From Stutzerimonas stutzeri RCH2 (GTDB lineage Bacteria; Pseudomonadota; Gammaproteobacteria; Pseudomonadales; Pseudomonadaceae), in NCBI RefSeq assembly GCF_000327065.1, contig NC_019936.1, positions 2,125,001-2,189,000 of the forward strand: a DNA stretch of 64,000 bases, written 5' to 3'. A program made the position numbers and the translations under genes. Shown here in pieces: positions 40,555-49,636 of this stretch. Below the pieces are notes generated by a model. That model saw only the letters and a list, made by a program, of their open reading frames with translations. It did not search any database and was not told the origin of the DNA. Position 1 is the stretch's first letter, and each line of letters begins with the position of its first letter.

Positions 40555-40592
40555 AAAAACCCAGCGAGGCGGCGCAGCAGGCGCGCCGCCTC
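40555..40592 (-). terminator. Intrinsic terminator of the chemoreceptor gene
   Basis: On the minus strand GAGGCGGCGC-GCCTGCT-GCGCCGCCTC, a 10-bp perfect stem, then GCTGGG and TTTTT. It ends eight bases after the receptor stop and separates it from the downstream ABC operon. Confidence 0.75.
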
Positions 40593-40599
40593 GGGCCTG

Positions 40600-42774
40600 T
40601 CAGCGAACTCGCCTGACCTTGAATCGTCCGACCTGAACGATCATTTGCTGCGCTTGCTGCGTCAGCTCCTGTGCCGCTTGCGTCGACTGCTCGGAGTTGG
40701 TGCTGTTGTGGTGTACGACCTCATCGATCTGGCCGATGGCCTGGCTGACTTGCTCGATACCGGATGCCTGTTGGCTCGACGCGGAAGCGATCTCGTCCAC
40801 CAGCTGCGATACCTGCGCCGCGCCCTGGACAATTGCCTCGAGTGCACGTGCCGTGTCGTCGGTTATCTCCATGCCCTTGATCGTGCGTGCATTGGACTCC
40901 TGAATCAGCCGCGTGGAGCGTTGTGCGGCTTCGGCGCTGCGTGCTGCCAGCTGGCGGACCTCATCGGCAACCACTGCGAATCCGCGCCCATGCTCGCCCG
41001 CTCGGGCCGCCTCGATCGCTGCGTTCAGCGCGAGCAGGTTGGTTTGCGTGGCGATCTCTTCGATTGCCCGAATGATGTTGGTAATGTCCAGCCCCGACTG
41101 GTTGATCTCCTGCATGGCGGCCTTGAGCGAGACCATCAGCTCATTGCCGCTGCGAGCCGAATGTTCTGAGTTGCGCGAGAGCGCGTTGGCTTCGCTGGCG
41201 TACTCGGAGGTCTGGCGGATCTGCCCAGCCATCTGGTTCACGGTCGCGCTGATCTCGGTAACGGCCGATGCGGATTCCGTCGCGCCGTTGGACAGATCCT
41301 GGCTCAGCGTGGTGACCCGGCCCGCTTTGTCGTTGATCAGCTCGGAGCTCTGCTGTACCTGAGATACCAGCCCATTCAGGTTGTCCACCATCCGCCGAAG
41401 CGCAAGGCCGAGTTGATCCTGTTCCGATGCCAGCCTCACTTCGACCGCCAGGTCGCCCTGGGATATGCGCTCGGCGACGTGTACCTGTTCCTGGAGACTG
41501 TCCGCCATCCTGTCAAGGCTAGCGGACAGCTGGCCGACTTCGTCTGCAGACTGGTGCGCCATGCGCTGGGAGAAGTCACCTTTCTGAATCGCCCCGGCCA
41601 GCTGAGCCGCCTTGCGAATGGGCAGCGCCAGCGCCCGGGAGGAAATCCACAGGGCAATGACCGCAAGTAGCGAGATGAGCACGCCCGCGCCGATCTGTTG
41701 CAGCATGCTCCGGGCGCTTTGCGCATCCATCTCCGCTTTCAGTTCGGTCGCCTTGGCCAGCACAATCTCCTTGTCGATCTTCAGCATCATCGACCAGGGC
41801 TTTCCGGTGCGACCCAGCTCGATGGGGGCAAACACCACGACCATGCCGTTGTCATCCAGACGGGCAAGTTCTTCGCCTTTCTGCACTGAGGTCAGCGCCG
41901 TCTGCCAGCCATCAGGCAGTACTTTTTGGAAATGCTGACCAATCAGATTCGGGAAGCGGCTTTCCGCAACGATAAGGCCCTGATCACTGATTATCGCCAC
42001 TTCACCCTGTCCGTCGAACAACTTGGCGGATACTTCCTGGCTGATTTGCTGCACGAAGTCCAGGTTGTAGTCGGTGCCCGCTACGCCCGTGAAGCGACCG
42101 TCGACGATGATTGGCACCGAGAGCGTCGCCAGCCACACCTGCTTGCCCTGAACGATGTAGGGCAGTGGGCCGAGTACGCTTTCCTTGAGTGTTTCCCTGG
42201 GCCCGATGTACCAGCCGCCCTTGAGCACCCCGTTGGGGTGCTTGTCCATGGTGTCGTACTCGACCAGCGGCTGAACGGCGATCTTGCCGTCTGCACCACG
42301 TGTCCAGTACGGCGTGAAGCGGCCGGTCTGCCCGTTGTTGCCGTTCTGTCCGTCAGTGAACAGGAAGTCCTGGCCATCGATGGCGTCGGGTTCCCAGCAT
42401 GAGTACGTGCCGTTGAAGTCTGGCTGGCTCTTGAGCACGTTCAGCAGAATGGAATTGACCTCATCACGCCCGATCTGGAGGCCTCCAGAGTTCGTCGAAC
42501 CCGACTTGCCGACTGCGAATGTGGTCGCCATGCCGCGGGCGGCTTCCAGTGCCTCGGTGAACTCGGAGCGGATCTCGCCCGCGTACTTGCCACCAAGATG
42601 CTGCAGGGTTTGCAATGCGTCCTCTTGCGCCTGCTGACTGACACGGCCAGAAACCAGCTGCTGAGTCGTGCTGGCAAGGTAGACGCTGTAGCCGATCAAT
42701 ATGCCTGCTGTCGCGAGCAGGCATAAGCCGCCGGTAATTGCTATTCGCTGCTGTATGGATTTGAGAGAGATCAC
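40600..42774 (-). CDS. Methyl-accepting chemotaxis protein with dCACHE sensor
   Basis: A 724-residue transmembrane receptor: membrane segment 1 (about 11-33), a large periplasmic double-CACHE domain (about 35-360; [66 protein letters not shown]), membrane segment 2 (about 365-390), HAMP, and a signalling domain with the hairpin tip [22 protein letters not shown]. Length and tip are of the 40-helical type common in Pseudomonas. It starts at GTG 42774 with AGGAGTTGG upstream. The position inside the island and TACCAAGG elements upstream suggest a receptor for an alcohol, aldehyde or carboxylate; the ligand is unknown. Confidence 0.9.
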   Translation of the reverse strand: MISLKSIQQRIAITGGLCLLATAGILIGYSVYLASTTQQLVSGRVSQQAQEDALQTLQHLGGKYAGEIRSEFTEALEAARGMATTFAVGKSGSTNSGGLQIGRDEVNSILLNVLKSQPDFNGTYSCWEPDAIDGQDFLFTDGQNGNNGQTGRFTPYWTRGADGKIAVQPLVEYDTMDKHPNGVLKGGWYIGPRETLKESVLGPLPYIVQGKQVWLATLSVPIIVDGRFTGVAGTDYNLDFVQQISQEVSAKLFDGQGEVAIISDQGLIVAESRFPNLIGQHFQKVLPDGWQTALTSVQKGEELARLDDNGMVVVFAPIELGRTGKPWSMMLKIDKEIVLAKATELKAEMDAQSARSMLQQIGAGVLISLLAVIALWISSRALALPIRKAAQLAGAIQKGDFSQRMAHQSADEVGQLSASLDRMADSLQEQVHVAERISQGDLAVEVRLASEQDQLGLALRRMVDNLNGLVSQVQQSSELINDKAGRVTTLSQDLSNGATESASAVTEISATVNQMAGQIRQTSEYASEANALSRNSEHSARSGNELMVSLKAAMQEINQSGLDITNIIRAIEEIATQTNLLALNAAIEAARAGEHGRGFAVVADEVRQLAARSAEAAQRSTRLIQESNARTIKGMEITDDTARALEAIVQGAAQVSQLVDEIASASSQQASGIEQVSQAIGQIDEVVHHNSTNSEQSTQAAQELTQQAQQMIVQVGRFKVRRVR

Positions 42775-43155
42775 GGTTCCAACTCCTGATAACGCAAAAG
42801 AACCAGCGGCGGCGTACCAGGGATGGCAATACAGCCGCCCAGTCGCCGGAGATCGAGGTGATGTCTAAACGGCATCATGCATGCCTGAGTATTGCGGCCG
42901 GCCGGCAATTAAGTTGATCGGAACCTTGGTACTGCTACGTTGGTACTGGTTTAACGGGCCGCTACCTAAGTCAGTAGCGCCAGCGTTCAGAAATAAGCGG
43001 AGAACGTGCTTTTCTGGTCGGTTTCGATGCGCGGAATCGACTGGCTCCGGCGCGACGCAATGCGACCTGCCGGTCTAGGCGCTACCAAGGTAGGAAGCTG
43101 GGCGCAGCGGGGCGCCTTAGGATGGGGCACCGAAAACAATAACGAGGCTATGCCC
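42775..43155. promoter_or_regulatory. Divergent control region with three TACCAAGG-type elements
   Basis: Between the chemoreceptor (minus) and the cupredoxin-like gene (plus) there is no gene. On the minus strand TACCAACG (42938-42945) and TACCAAGG (42924-42931) repeat with a 14-base period; on the plus strand TACCAAGGTAGGAAG lies at 43083-43097, inside the small palindrome CTACC-AA-GGTAG. A -10-like TAGGAT is at 43118-43123. Confidence 0.45.
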
Positions 43156-43593
43156 ATGCCCACTATCAAAGCGCTGCTGTTCAACCTTCTGCTGATTGGC
43201 AGCCTGATCGGCTTCGATCACAGCCATGCCGCTGGCGACCTGACTCGCCGGACGCAGGCGTTGCCCGACCTTAAATTCGGCTCCGAAGAAAGCGATTACG
43301 CCGTCTCGCAGAAGGAGTACCAGCTGGAAACAGGTGTCGCCTATCAGCTCAAGATCAGCTCCGATGGTCAGAAAGAGTGTGCGTTTCAGGCTCCCGAGTT
43401 CGCGCAGTCGATCTTCCTGCGCAAGGTCGAGGCCGGCGGCGTAGAGATCAAGGCGATCACGCTGGTCGAGCTGGAGTTCGAAGACGCCGGTGAAGCGGAA
43501 ATCTTCTTCCTGCCGGTCAAGCCGGGCAGCTTTCCCTTCTACTGCAAGGGTCTGCAGAACAAGGGGATGGAAGGCCGGTTCGTGGTCAAGTGA
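43156..43593 (+). CDS. Cupredoxin-like exported protein
   Basis: A 145-residue protein: signal peptide (ALLFNLLLIGSLIGFDHSHA), then a single beta-sandwich ending in a blue-copper-like loop, FPFYC130-KGLQNKG-M138-EGRFVV. The Cys and Met ligands are present, but the His normally between them is replaced (CKGLQNKGM) and the upstream His is also not evident (a second Cys, C75, lies there). Electron transfer or metal carriage is therefore uncertain. Start 43156 is favoured over 43150 because GAGG is eight bases before it. Followed after 44 bases by the sensor kinase gene, in the order known from the P. putida ped cluster. Confidence 0.65.
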   Translation: MPTIKALLFNLLLIGSLIGFDHSHAAGDLTRRTQALPDLKFGSEESDYAVSQKEYQLETGVAYQLKISSDGQKECAFQAPEFAQSIFLRKVEAGGVEIKAITLVELEFEDAGEAEIFFLPVKPGSFPFYCKGLQNKGMEGRFVVK

Positions 43594-43637
43594 AGCGACC
43601 TCGCGCTCGGCACAGCTGAATCGGGGAAACCGTCGAC

Positions 43638-44903
43638 ATGTCCGCACTCTGGCGAATCAATCTGCTGGTCACGCTTTTCTTCACGCTGGTCACGCTGGTT
43701 TGCCTGGCAGTCTTGCTACGCCAGGCCAGCCATGACGTGCAGCGTGAGCTGAATGCCGCTGCCGCGGTGGTTGGCTACCTCGGCGAAATGGCCGAGCGTG
43801 ACCCGGACTCCTTGAAACCCGGGCTCACCGACAGCCTGCGTCACGTCCGTGTTCGCTGGCTCGAAGCGGAATTGGTTGGGACCGCTGCCGCCGATCCGGT
43901 GCGGAGCGACTGGCTCGGGGCGTGGCTGTATCCGGCCGAGCTGTCTGCACCCACGGTGCTGCAACTGCCGAATGGCCGACGCTTGCATATCAGCGTCGAT
44001 CCAAGCGACGAAGTCGAGGAAGTCAGGGACTCGTTGGTGCAGCTAGTGGTGTTGTTCGGCCTGGCGCTGCTGCTTTGCCTGCTGGCGATTCGTTGGGCAC
44101 TGCGGCCCGGGATGCGCGTACTGGCCGAGTTGTTCGGTGCGCTGGTGCGAATCGCCGATGGCCGGCTCGACACGCGCCTGCCGCCGCATCGCTTCGCCGA
44201 GGCGCGTGAACTGGCCGAGCACTTCAATCACATGGCGGCTGCCCTCGAGGACGCCCGGCTCGAAAACGAACGGCTGACCCAGGCGCTACTGGCGCTGCAG
44301 GAGCGTGAGCGCACCCGGCTGGCGCAGGCGCTGCATGACGACCTCGGCCAGTATCTGGCCGGCATTCGTGCGCGGGTCTGCCTGCTGCGTGTTCAGGCCG
44401 ATCAGCCGTCGGCCATCCGCGAAACGGCAGCCCATCTCGAACAACACAGCCTCGATCTACAGAACGGCTTTCGCGCGCTGGTGCGCGACCTGTACCCGGT
44501 AATGCTCGATCACCTGAGTCTGGAAGACGCGATCGGGCAACTGGCCGAGCAATGGCAAAGCACCCAGGGCATCGCGTGCGAAGTCCGACTGCGAGGACCA
44601 ATTCCAGACCTGTCGATGGACGCCAAGGTGCATCTCTATCGCATGGTGCAGGAGGCGCTGACCAACGTGGCACGGCATGCGCGTGCGACTCGCGTGTGTC
44701 TCGATCTGCGTGGTGACCCTCTTGGCTTGCGTTTGCTGATCCATGATGACGGACACGGGCAGCCGGCGGAGCGCCCGGGTGTCGGCCTGCGCTCGATGGT
44801 CGAGCACGCGCGTTGTCTCGGTGCCCGCTTGCGTGTGCGCCACCGCGCCGGCAAGGGCTGGGCGCTCTATCTCAAATTGCCTTTGCAAGGAGCCATCTCA
44901 TGA
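43638..44903 (+). CDS. pedS2: NarX-type sensor histidine kinase, PedS2-like
   Basis: A 421-residue inner-membrane kinase: TM1 (about 7-28), periplasmic domain 30-133, TM2 (about 134-153), HAMP, and a HisKA_3 domain with H233 (LAQALHDDLGQYLAGIRARV), N-box QEALTNVARHA and G-box HDDGHGQ / GVGLRSMVEHA. Gene order beside a NarL regulator and the exaA/pedE genes matches PedS2/PedR2, the system of P. putida that switches between Ca and lanthanide dehydrogenases. The periplasmic part ends in an acidic run, DPSDEVEEVRD (121-131), just outside TM2. The response regulator start overlaps its stop by four bases. Confidence 0.8.
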   Translation: MSALWRINLLVTLFFTLVTLVCLAVLLRQASHDVQRELNAAAAVVGYLGEMAERDPDSLKPGLTDSLRHVRVRWLEAELVGTAAADPVRSDWLGAWLYPAELSAPTVLQLPNGRRLHISVDPSDEVEEVRDSLVQLVVLFGLALLLCLLAIRWALRPGMRVLAELFGALVRIADGRLDTRLPPHRFAEARELAEHFNHMAAALEDARLENERLTQALLALQERERTRLAQALHDDLGQYLAGIRARVCLLRVQADQPSAIRETAAHLEQHSLDLQNGFRALVRDLYPVMLDHLSLEDAIGQLAEQWQSTQGIACEVRLRGPIPDLSMDAKVHLYRMVQEALTNVARHARATRVCLDLRGDPLGLRLLIHDDGHGQPAERPGVGLRSMVEHARCLGARLRVRHRAGKGWALYLKLPLQGAIS

Positions 44904-45559
44904 AGATTCTGCTGGTGGATGACCACGCGGTGGTGCGTCAGGGCTATGCGAGCCTGCTGAAGGCATTGCTCCCGGAAGTGACAGTCAGTGAAGCCGCCAG
45001 CGGCGAGCAGGCGCTGGAGCAGGTTCAGCAGTCGATTCCCAGCCTGGTCGTGCTCGACCTCGGCCTGCCGGGCATCAGCGGACTGGAAACCTGTCGCCGC
45101 CTGCGTCAGCGACTGCCGCTGATGCCAGTGCTGATCTTCAGCATGCACGACGAACTCGCGCTGGTTCGGCAGGCACTGGATGCCGGCGCCTCCGGCTACC
45201 TGACCAAACGCTGCGCGCCCGATGTGCTGGTCGAGGCAGTGCGCAAGGTGCTCGCCGGGCAAACCTTCATCGAGCAGCCCCTGGCTACGGATCTTGCGTG
45301 CCAGCGGCCGTCGCATTCACCGGCCAAGGGACGGCTGGCCGAGATGACGCCGCGGGAGATGGAGATCTTTATCATGCTTGCCCGTGGCATCGGCAATCGC
45401 GAGATCGCCGAGCGTCTGTGCATAAGCAGCAAGACCGTCTCAAACCATATGGCCCTGCTGAAAAGCAAGCTGGGGGTCAGCTCCCAGGCCGAGCTGGTGC
45501 ACCTGGCCATCGACCTAGGTTTGCTCCGCGTCGGCGACCGCATGCTCTGCGAGGCCTGA
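44900..45559 (+). CDS. pedR2: NarL/FixJ-type response regulator, PedR2-like
   Basis: A 219-residue regulator: receiver domain with D53 (VVLDLGLPG) and Lys in GYLTKRCAP, and a LuxR-type HTH near the C-terminus (MTPREMEIFIMLARGIGNREIAERLCISSKTVSNHMALLKSKLGV). Coupled to the kinase by an ATGA overlap, ATG 44900. By synteny it is PedR2, which in P. putida activates pedE and represses pedH when lanthanides are absent. It is the best candidate to bind the CGGGAA-N3-TTCCCG palindromes described nearby. Confidence 0.82.
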   Translation: MKILLVDDHAVVRQGYASLLKALLPEVTVSEAASGEQALEQVQQSIPSLVVLDLGLPGISGLETCRRLRQRLPLMPVLIFSMHDELALVRQALDAGASGYLTKRCAPDVLVEAVRKVLAGQTFIEQPLATDLACQRPSHSPAKGRLAEMTPREMEIFIMLARGIGNREIAERLCISSKTVSNHMALLKSKLGVSSQAELVHLAIDLGLLRVGDRMLCEA

Positions 45560-45748
45560 TCGGCCCGCAGTCGATTCGGCTCTTCCTGCCTCTGCTGCGG
45601 CAATGCTCGCCAGGCCTGGCTGAGTCCGCCGCATCTCCCACTTTTCCCAAGACAACACTCGCTCGCAGCAGGCGCGCGGGCGCTTGTGCGTTGCGAACGT
45701 CGTGGGCCCGAGCTAGTGCGCTGGTCGTAAGACCAATCTCCACGCGAT

Positions 45749-45814
45749 CGGGAATTTTTCCCGCCCAGGCCGGGAATATTTCCCTGTCGGCACCGCGCCG
45801 CGGCTCTTGATAAT
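45749..45814 (+). promoter_or_regulatory. Tandem GGGAA-N3-TTCCC palindromes and -10 box before the TonB receptor
   Basis: CGGGAATTTTTCCCG (45749-45763, centre 45756) and CGGGAATATTTCCC (45771-45784, centre 45778) lie exactly 22 bases apart. A -10-like GATAAT follows at 45809-45814 with no good -35. If transcription starts at about 45821, the sites centre at -43 and -65, the usual place for a NarL-type activator. The remaining part of 45560-45918 shows no gene. Confidence 0.6.
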
Positions 45815-45918
45815 CGCGTCTGGCAGGTTGCCAGCATGCGGTTGTCCGCGGTTCTTGCCGCGTCGCGAGTGCGGGTGGCCTGGCCAGTCCGATTGGCCAA
45901 CAAGAACAAGGACCACCC

Positions 45919-48219
45919 ATGCCGTACCCGCTCTGTTGCAGCGCAATGCCTCGCCGTACGCTGCTGTCTCTCGCCATCGCCGCGCTGCTGCCGGCATCCG
46001 TTCATGCCGCGCAGCGGCTCGATCTCGGCAGTCAGGAGGTGATCGGTACCACACCGTTGCCGGGCATCGAGCTGCCAAAGGAGCAGGTACCGTCCAACAT
46101 CCAGTCGCTGGATGACGAAGACCTGCGGCGGCTCGGCGGCCAGTCGCTGGCCGAGAAACTGCAGCGCGGATTACCCAGCGTCAACATCAACGAGATCCAG
46201 GGCAATCCGTACCAGGCGGACCTCAACTATCGTGGCTTCACCGCCTCGCCGCTACTCGGTACGCCGCAGGGTCTTTCGGTTTTTCTCGACGGGGTGCGGG
46301 TCAACGAAGCGTTCGGCGATGTGGTGCACTGGGACCTGATCCCGAACACCGCCATTGCCAACATGGCGCTGGTGCCGGGCTCCAACCCGCTGTACGGCCT
46401 GAATACCCTGGGCGGCGCGCTGGCGCTGCAGACCAAACGTGGCGATACCCATCCAGGCGGCTCGGCGGAAATCTACGGCGGCTCGTTCGGACGCCAGGGC
46501 GGTGCAATCGAACAGGGTGGTAGCCATGAGGAGTTCTCCTGGTACCTGGCCGCCGAAGGCATGGATGAGGACGGCTGGCGTGACCATTCGCCGTCCGAGG
46601 TGCGCCAGCTGTTCGGCAAGTTCGCCTGGACTACCGACAGCACCGATCTGGCCCTTACGCTGGCGCATGCCGACAACGATCTGATCGGCAACGGCCTGAT
46701 CCCGGAGAGCATGTACGACCAGCGGCGCGAGTCGATCTTCACCTATCCCGACCAGACCGAGAACCGCAGCCACCTGATGGCCCTGTCCGCCAGCCACTGG
46801 CTCAACGACAACGATCGGCTTTTCGCCACGGTCTATCTGCGCCGCACACGTACCGCGACGCTCAATGGCGACGGCAACGATGAGTACGAGGACGAATACG
46901 AGGCGTGGGAAGACGGCGGCTTTATCGGCGAAGGCCCGGAAAGCGGTGTGTTGAACCGTACCCGCACCGCGCAACGTGCCTATGGCCTGGCGCTACAGTG
47001 GGCACGACATGTCGGCGCGCATCAGTTCGCCTTTGGCCTGTCCCACGACAACACCCGCGCCAGCTTCCACCAGAGCGAGCAGGGCGGCGAGCTGACCGAC
47101 TCCCGCGGCATCGCTGCCAGCGAAGCGGAGGAGCAGGCCAACAGTCTGCTGGGGCGCACCCGTACTTCCAGTCTCTATGCTACCGACACCTGGGCGCTGA
47201 CCGATGCGCTGCAGCTCACCGGCTCGCTGCGCTATAACCGCACCCGCGTGGTCAACACCGATCGCATGGGCGATGCGCTCAATGGCGACTTCACCTATCG
47301 CAAGCTCAACCCCGCGCTGGGCTTTGCCTGGCAGCTGCAACCGGCCCTGACGGTCTACGGCGGTTTCTCCCAGGGCAACCGCGCGCCGACACCAATCGAA
47401 CTGGGCTGCGCCGATCCCGCCAATCCCTGCAGCCTGCCGAATGCCATGGCGGCCGATCCCTTCCTCGAGCAGGTGGTCACCCGCACGCTGGAGTTCGGTG
47501 TGCGTGGCGAACTGGCCGGCGGTACCCGCTGGAACCTTGGCGCCTTTCGCAGCGTGAACCATGACGATCTGCTGTTTGTCGGCACCGGCGGTAGCATGGG
47601 CTACTTCACCAACTTCGGCCGCACCCGCCGCCAGGGCATCGAAATGGGCCTGGCCGGCGAGCAGGGGCCGGTCGACTGGCGGGTGGACTACACCTTTCTG
47701 CACGCCACCTTCCGCTCCGGGGCCTGCATTCTCGCCGAGAACAACAGCACCGAAGGCGAGGGCGGCTGCCCGGACGACGAGATTCGCGTGTCCAGCGGTG
47801 ACTATCTGCCAGGCTTGCCGAAGCACAACCTCAAGCTGGGGCTGAACTGGAATATCAATGAGCGGCTGCGCGTCGGCACCAGCGTTCTGGCGTATTCGTC
47901 GCAGTACGTACGCGGCAACGAGAACAACCGTCATCAGCCCAACGACGAGGTAGAGGGTAGCGGCAAGCTGCCAGGTTACGCGGTGGTCAACCTCACGGCG
48001 GATTACCGCTTAGCTCGTGACTGGACGCTGTTCGGCCGGGTCGACAACCTCTTCGACAAGCGCTACGCCACCGGCGGCGCGTTGGCCGAGAACCCCTTCG
48101 TTGGCACCGGAAACGCTTTCGAATCGGACCCGGACGAATGGCGCCACGAGCAGTTCATCGCCCCGGGCGCGCCGCGGGCGGGCTGGCTGGGCGTGCGTTA
48201 TCGCTGGGATGCGCTATAA
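45919..48219 (+). CDS. TonB-dependent outer-membrane receptor
   Basis: A 766-residue protein: signal peptide (about 11-31), plug domain (about 45-175: VPSNIQSLDDEDLRRLGGQSLAEKLQR, NPYQADLNYRGFTASPLLGTPQGLSVFLDGVRVNEAFGD region) and a 22-strand barrel ending WLGVRYRWDAL. It lies in the alcohol-dehydrogenase island, and its promoter carries the same palindromes as exaA. A very acidic loop at 318-332 (9 Asp/Glu in 15) could face the outside. A role in taking up a lanthanide chelate or PQQ is inferred from context only. ATG 45919 has AAGGA six bases upstream; ATG 45946 is an alternative. Confidence 0.85.
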   Translation: MPYPLCCSAMPRRTLLSLAIAALLPASVHAAQRLDLGSQEVIGTTPLPGIELPKEQVPSNIQSLDDEDLRRLGGQSLAEKLQRGLPSVNINEIQGNPYQADLNYRGFTASPLLGTPQGLSVFLDGVRVNEAFGDVVHWDLIPNTAIANMALVPGSNPLYGLNTLGGALALQTKRGDTHPGGSAEIYGGSFGRQGGAIEQGGSHEEFSWYLAAEGMDEDGWRDHSPSEVRQLFGKFAWTTDSTDLALTLAHADNDLIGNGLIPESMYDQRRESIFTYPDQTENRSHLMALSASHWLNDNDRLFATVYLRRTRTATLNGDGNDEYEDEYEAWEDGGFIGEGPESGVLNRTRTAQRAYGLALQWARHVGAHQFAFGLSHDNTRASFHQSEQGGELTDSRGIAASEAEEQANSLLGRTRTSSLYATDTWALTDALQLTGSLRYNRTRVVNTDRMGDALNGDFTYRKLNPALGFAWQLQPALTVYGGFSQGNRAPTPIELGCADPANPCSLPNAMAADPFLEQVVTRTLEFGVRGELAGGTRWNLGAFRSVNHDDLLFVGTGGSMGYFTNFGRTRRQGIEMGLAGEQGPVDWRVDYTFLHATFRSGACILAENNSTEGEGGCPDDEIRVSSGDYLPGLPKHNLKLGLNWNINERLRVGTSVLAYSSQYVRGNENNRHQPNDEVEGSGKLPGYAVVNLTADYRLARDWTLFGRVDNLFDKRYATGGALAENPFVGTGNAFESDPDEWRHEQFIAPGAPRAGWLGVRYRWDAL

Positions 48220-48458
48220 CCGATCAGTCGCAGCGCCACCGAGCATGCCGGGCCTTTGCGCTCGGCATGTGTACGTCCGGCCTGGCTGCGCTGTTCGGCC
48301 TGTTCCAGGTTCTAGGTATGTGACGCGAAATCGTCATGGCCGATTGCGTATCCTGGCGAGCTTGGCCGACTGGTCGACGGCAGCACAGGAGCACGGATGA
48401 ACCGCGTCCATCACCACAGCCTCGTCTCGCAACATACCGCCGGCGGGTGCCGCTGAGC

Positions 48459-49622
48459 ATGCCGTCACGCCTGCGCATCGTGCTTGCACTCGGCAGTGCA
48501 CAGACCCTGGCCTGGGGCTCGACTTACTACCTGCCGGCCATTCTCGCCGAACCGATGGCGAGCGAACTGGGCATCTCCACCGGCAATGTATTCGCTGCGT
48601 TCTCCCTGGCACTGATCGTCACCGCCGTTCTCGGGCCGCTATCGGGCAAGCGCATCGACCATCACGGCGGGCGCGATGTGCTGGCGCTTTCCAGCATCAT
48701 TTTTGCCGTCGGGCTGGCCGTGCTTGGCATGGCCAGCGGCCCGCTGATGCTCTGGCTCGGCTGGCTGGTGATCGGTATCGGCATGGCGCTGGGGCTTTAC
48801 GAATCGGCCTTTTCCACACTCACCGGAATCTTCGGGCGCGATGCGCGTGGAGCGATTACCGGCATAACGCTGCTCGCCGGTTTCGCCAGCACCATATGCT
48901 GGCCGATCAGTGGCTGGTTGAACGCCGAGTACGGCTGGCGCGCTACCTGCCTGACATGGGCGGGCGTGCATCTGTTGCTCGGGTTGCCGCTGAATCGTCT
49001 GTTGATTCCGGTCGGCGTCCAGCGGGCGATGTCTCCGGCCGAGCGATCACAGGCCAATGGACGTCCCGGCTCGGGCCTGACCATGGCGTTGTTGGCTTTC
49101 GTGTTCGCCGCTACCTGGTTCACCAGCACGGCGATGGCGGCGCATCTGCCCCGTCTGCTGCAGGAGTCGGGGCTTTCTGCCGCGGCGGCGATCGGTGTTG
49201 CAGCGCTGGTCGGTCCGGCGCAGGTTGGCGCTCGCTGCCTGGAGTTTGTCTTGCTGCAGCGCTTTCACCCGTTGATCTCGGCGCGCCTCGCAGCCATCGC
49301 CCATCCGGTAGGGGCTGCGGGTGTGCTGCTTGCTGGTGCGCCGGCTACCACGGCTTTCGTGCTTCTGCATGGCGGCGGCAACGGCATTCTGACCATCGCC
49401 AAAGGCACCTTGCCGCTGGCGTTGTTCGGACCGCATGGATATGGCTTGCGCCAAGGCTTGCTGATGGTGCCGGCACGCTTCGCCCAGGCGTTCGCCCCGT
49501 TCGTCTTCGCGCTGCTGATCGATGATTTCGGCACGGGTGCGCTCTGGCTTTCGGCGGCGCTGGGCGTACTCGCCTACGTGGCGTTATCGCTTCTGCAACG
49601 CACCGCACAGGGGCTCGGCTGA
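48459..49622 (+). CDS. MFS transporter
   Basis: A 387-residue major facilitator with 12 predicted membrane segments, with the loop motif GKRIDHHGGRDVL between segments 2 and 3 (variant of G-x-x-x-D-R-x-G-R-R) and a second half that starts around residue 205 (GLTMALLAFVFAATWFTSTAMAAHL). The substrate is not recognisable. ATG 48459 (MPSRLRIVLAL) has only a weak ribosome binding site. It converges with the exonuclease-DUF2703 gene and may not belong functionally to the alcohol-oxidation genes. Confidence 0.8.
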   Translation: MPSRLRIVLALGSAQTLAWGSTYYLPAILAEPMASELGISTGNVFAAFSLALIVTAVLGPLSGKRIDHHGGRDVLALSSIIFAVGLAVLGMASGPLMLWLGWLVIGIGMALGLYESAFSTLTGIFGRDARGAITGITLLAGFASTICWPISGWLNAEYGWRATCLTWAGVHLLLGLPLNRLLIPVGVQRAMSPAERSQANGRPGSGLTMALLAFVFAATWFTSTAMAAHLPRLLQESGLSAAAAIGVAALVGPAQVGARCLEFVLLQRFHPLISARLAAIAHPVGAAGVLLAGAPATTAFVLLHGGGNGILTIAKGTLPLALFGPHGYGLRQGLLMVPARFAQAFAPFVFALLIDDFGTGALWLSAALGVLAYVALSLLQRTAQGLG

Positions 49623-49636
49623 TCGCTGCAGTTGGG

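Noticed and set aside
45560..45918. Possible small gene before the TonB receptor
   Set aside because: No frame with a ribosome binding site or family match; the region is better explained as control DNA with two palindromes.
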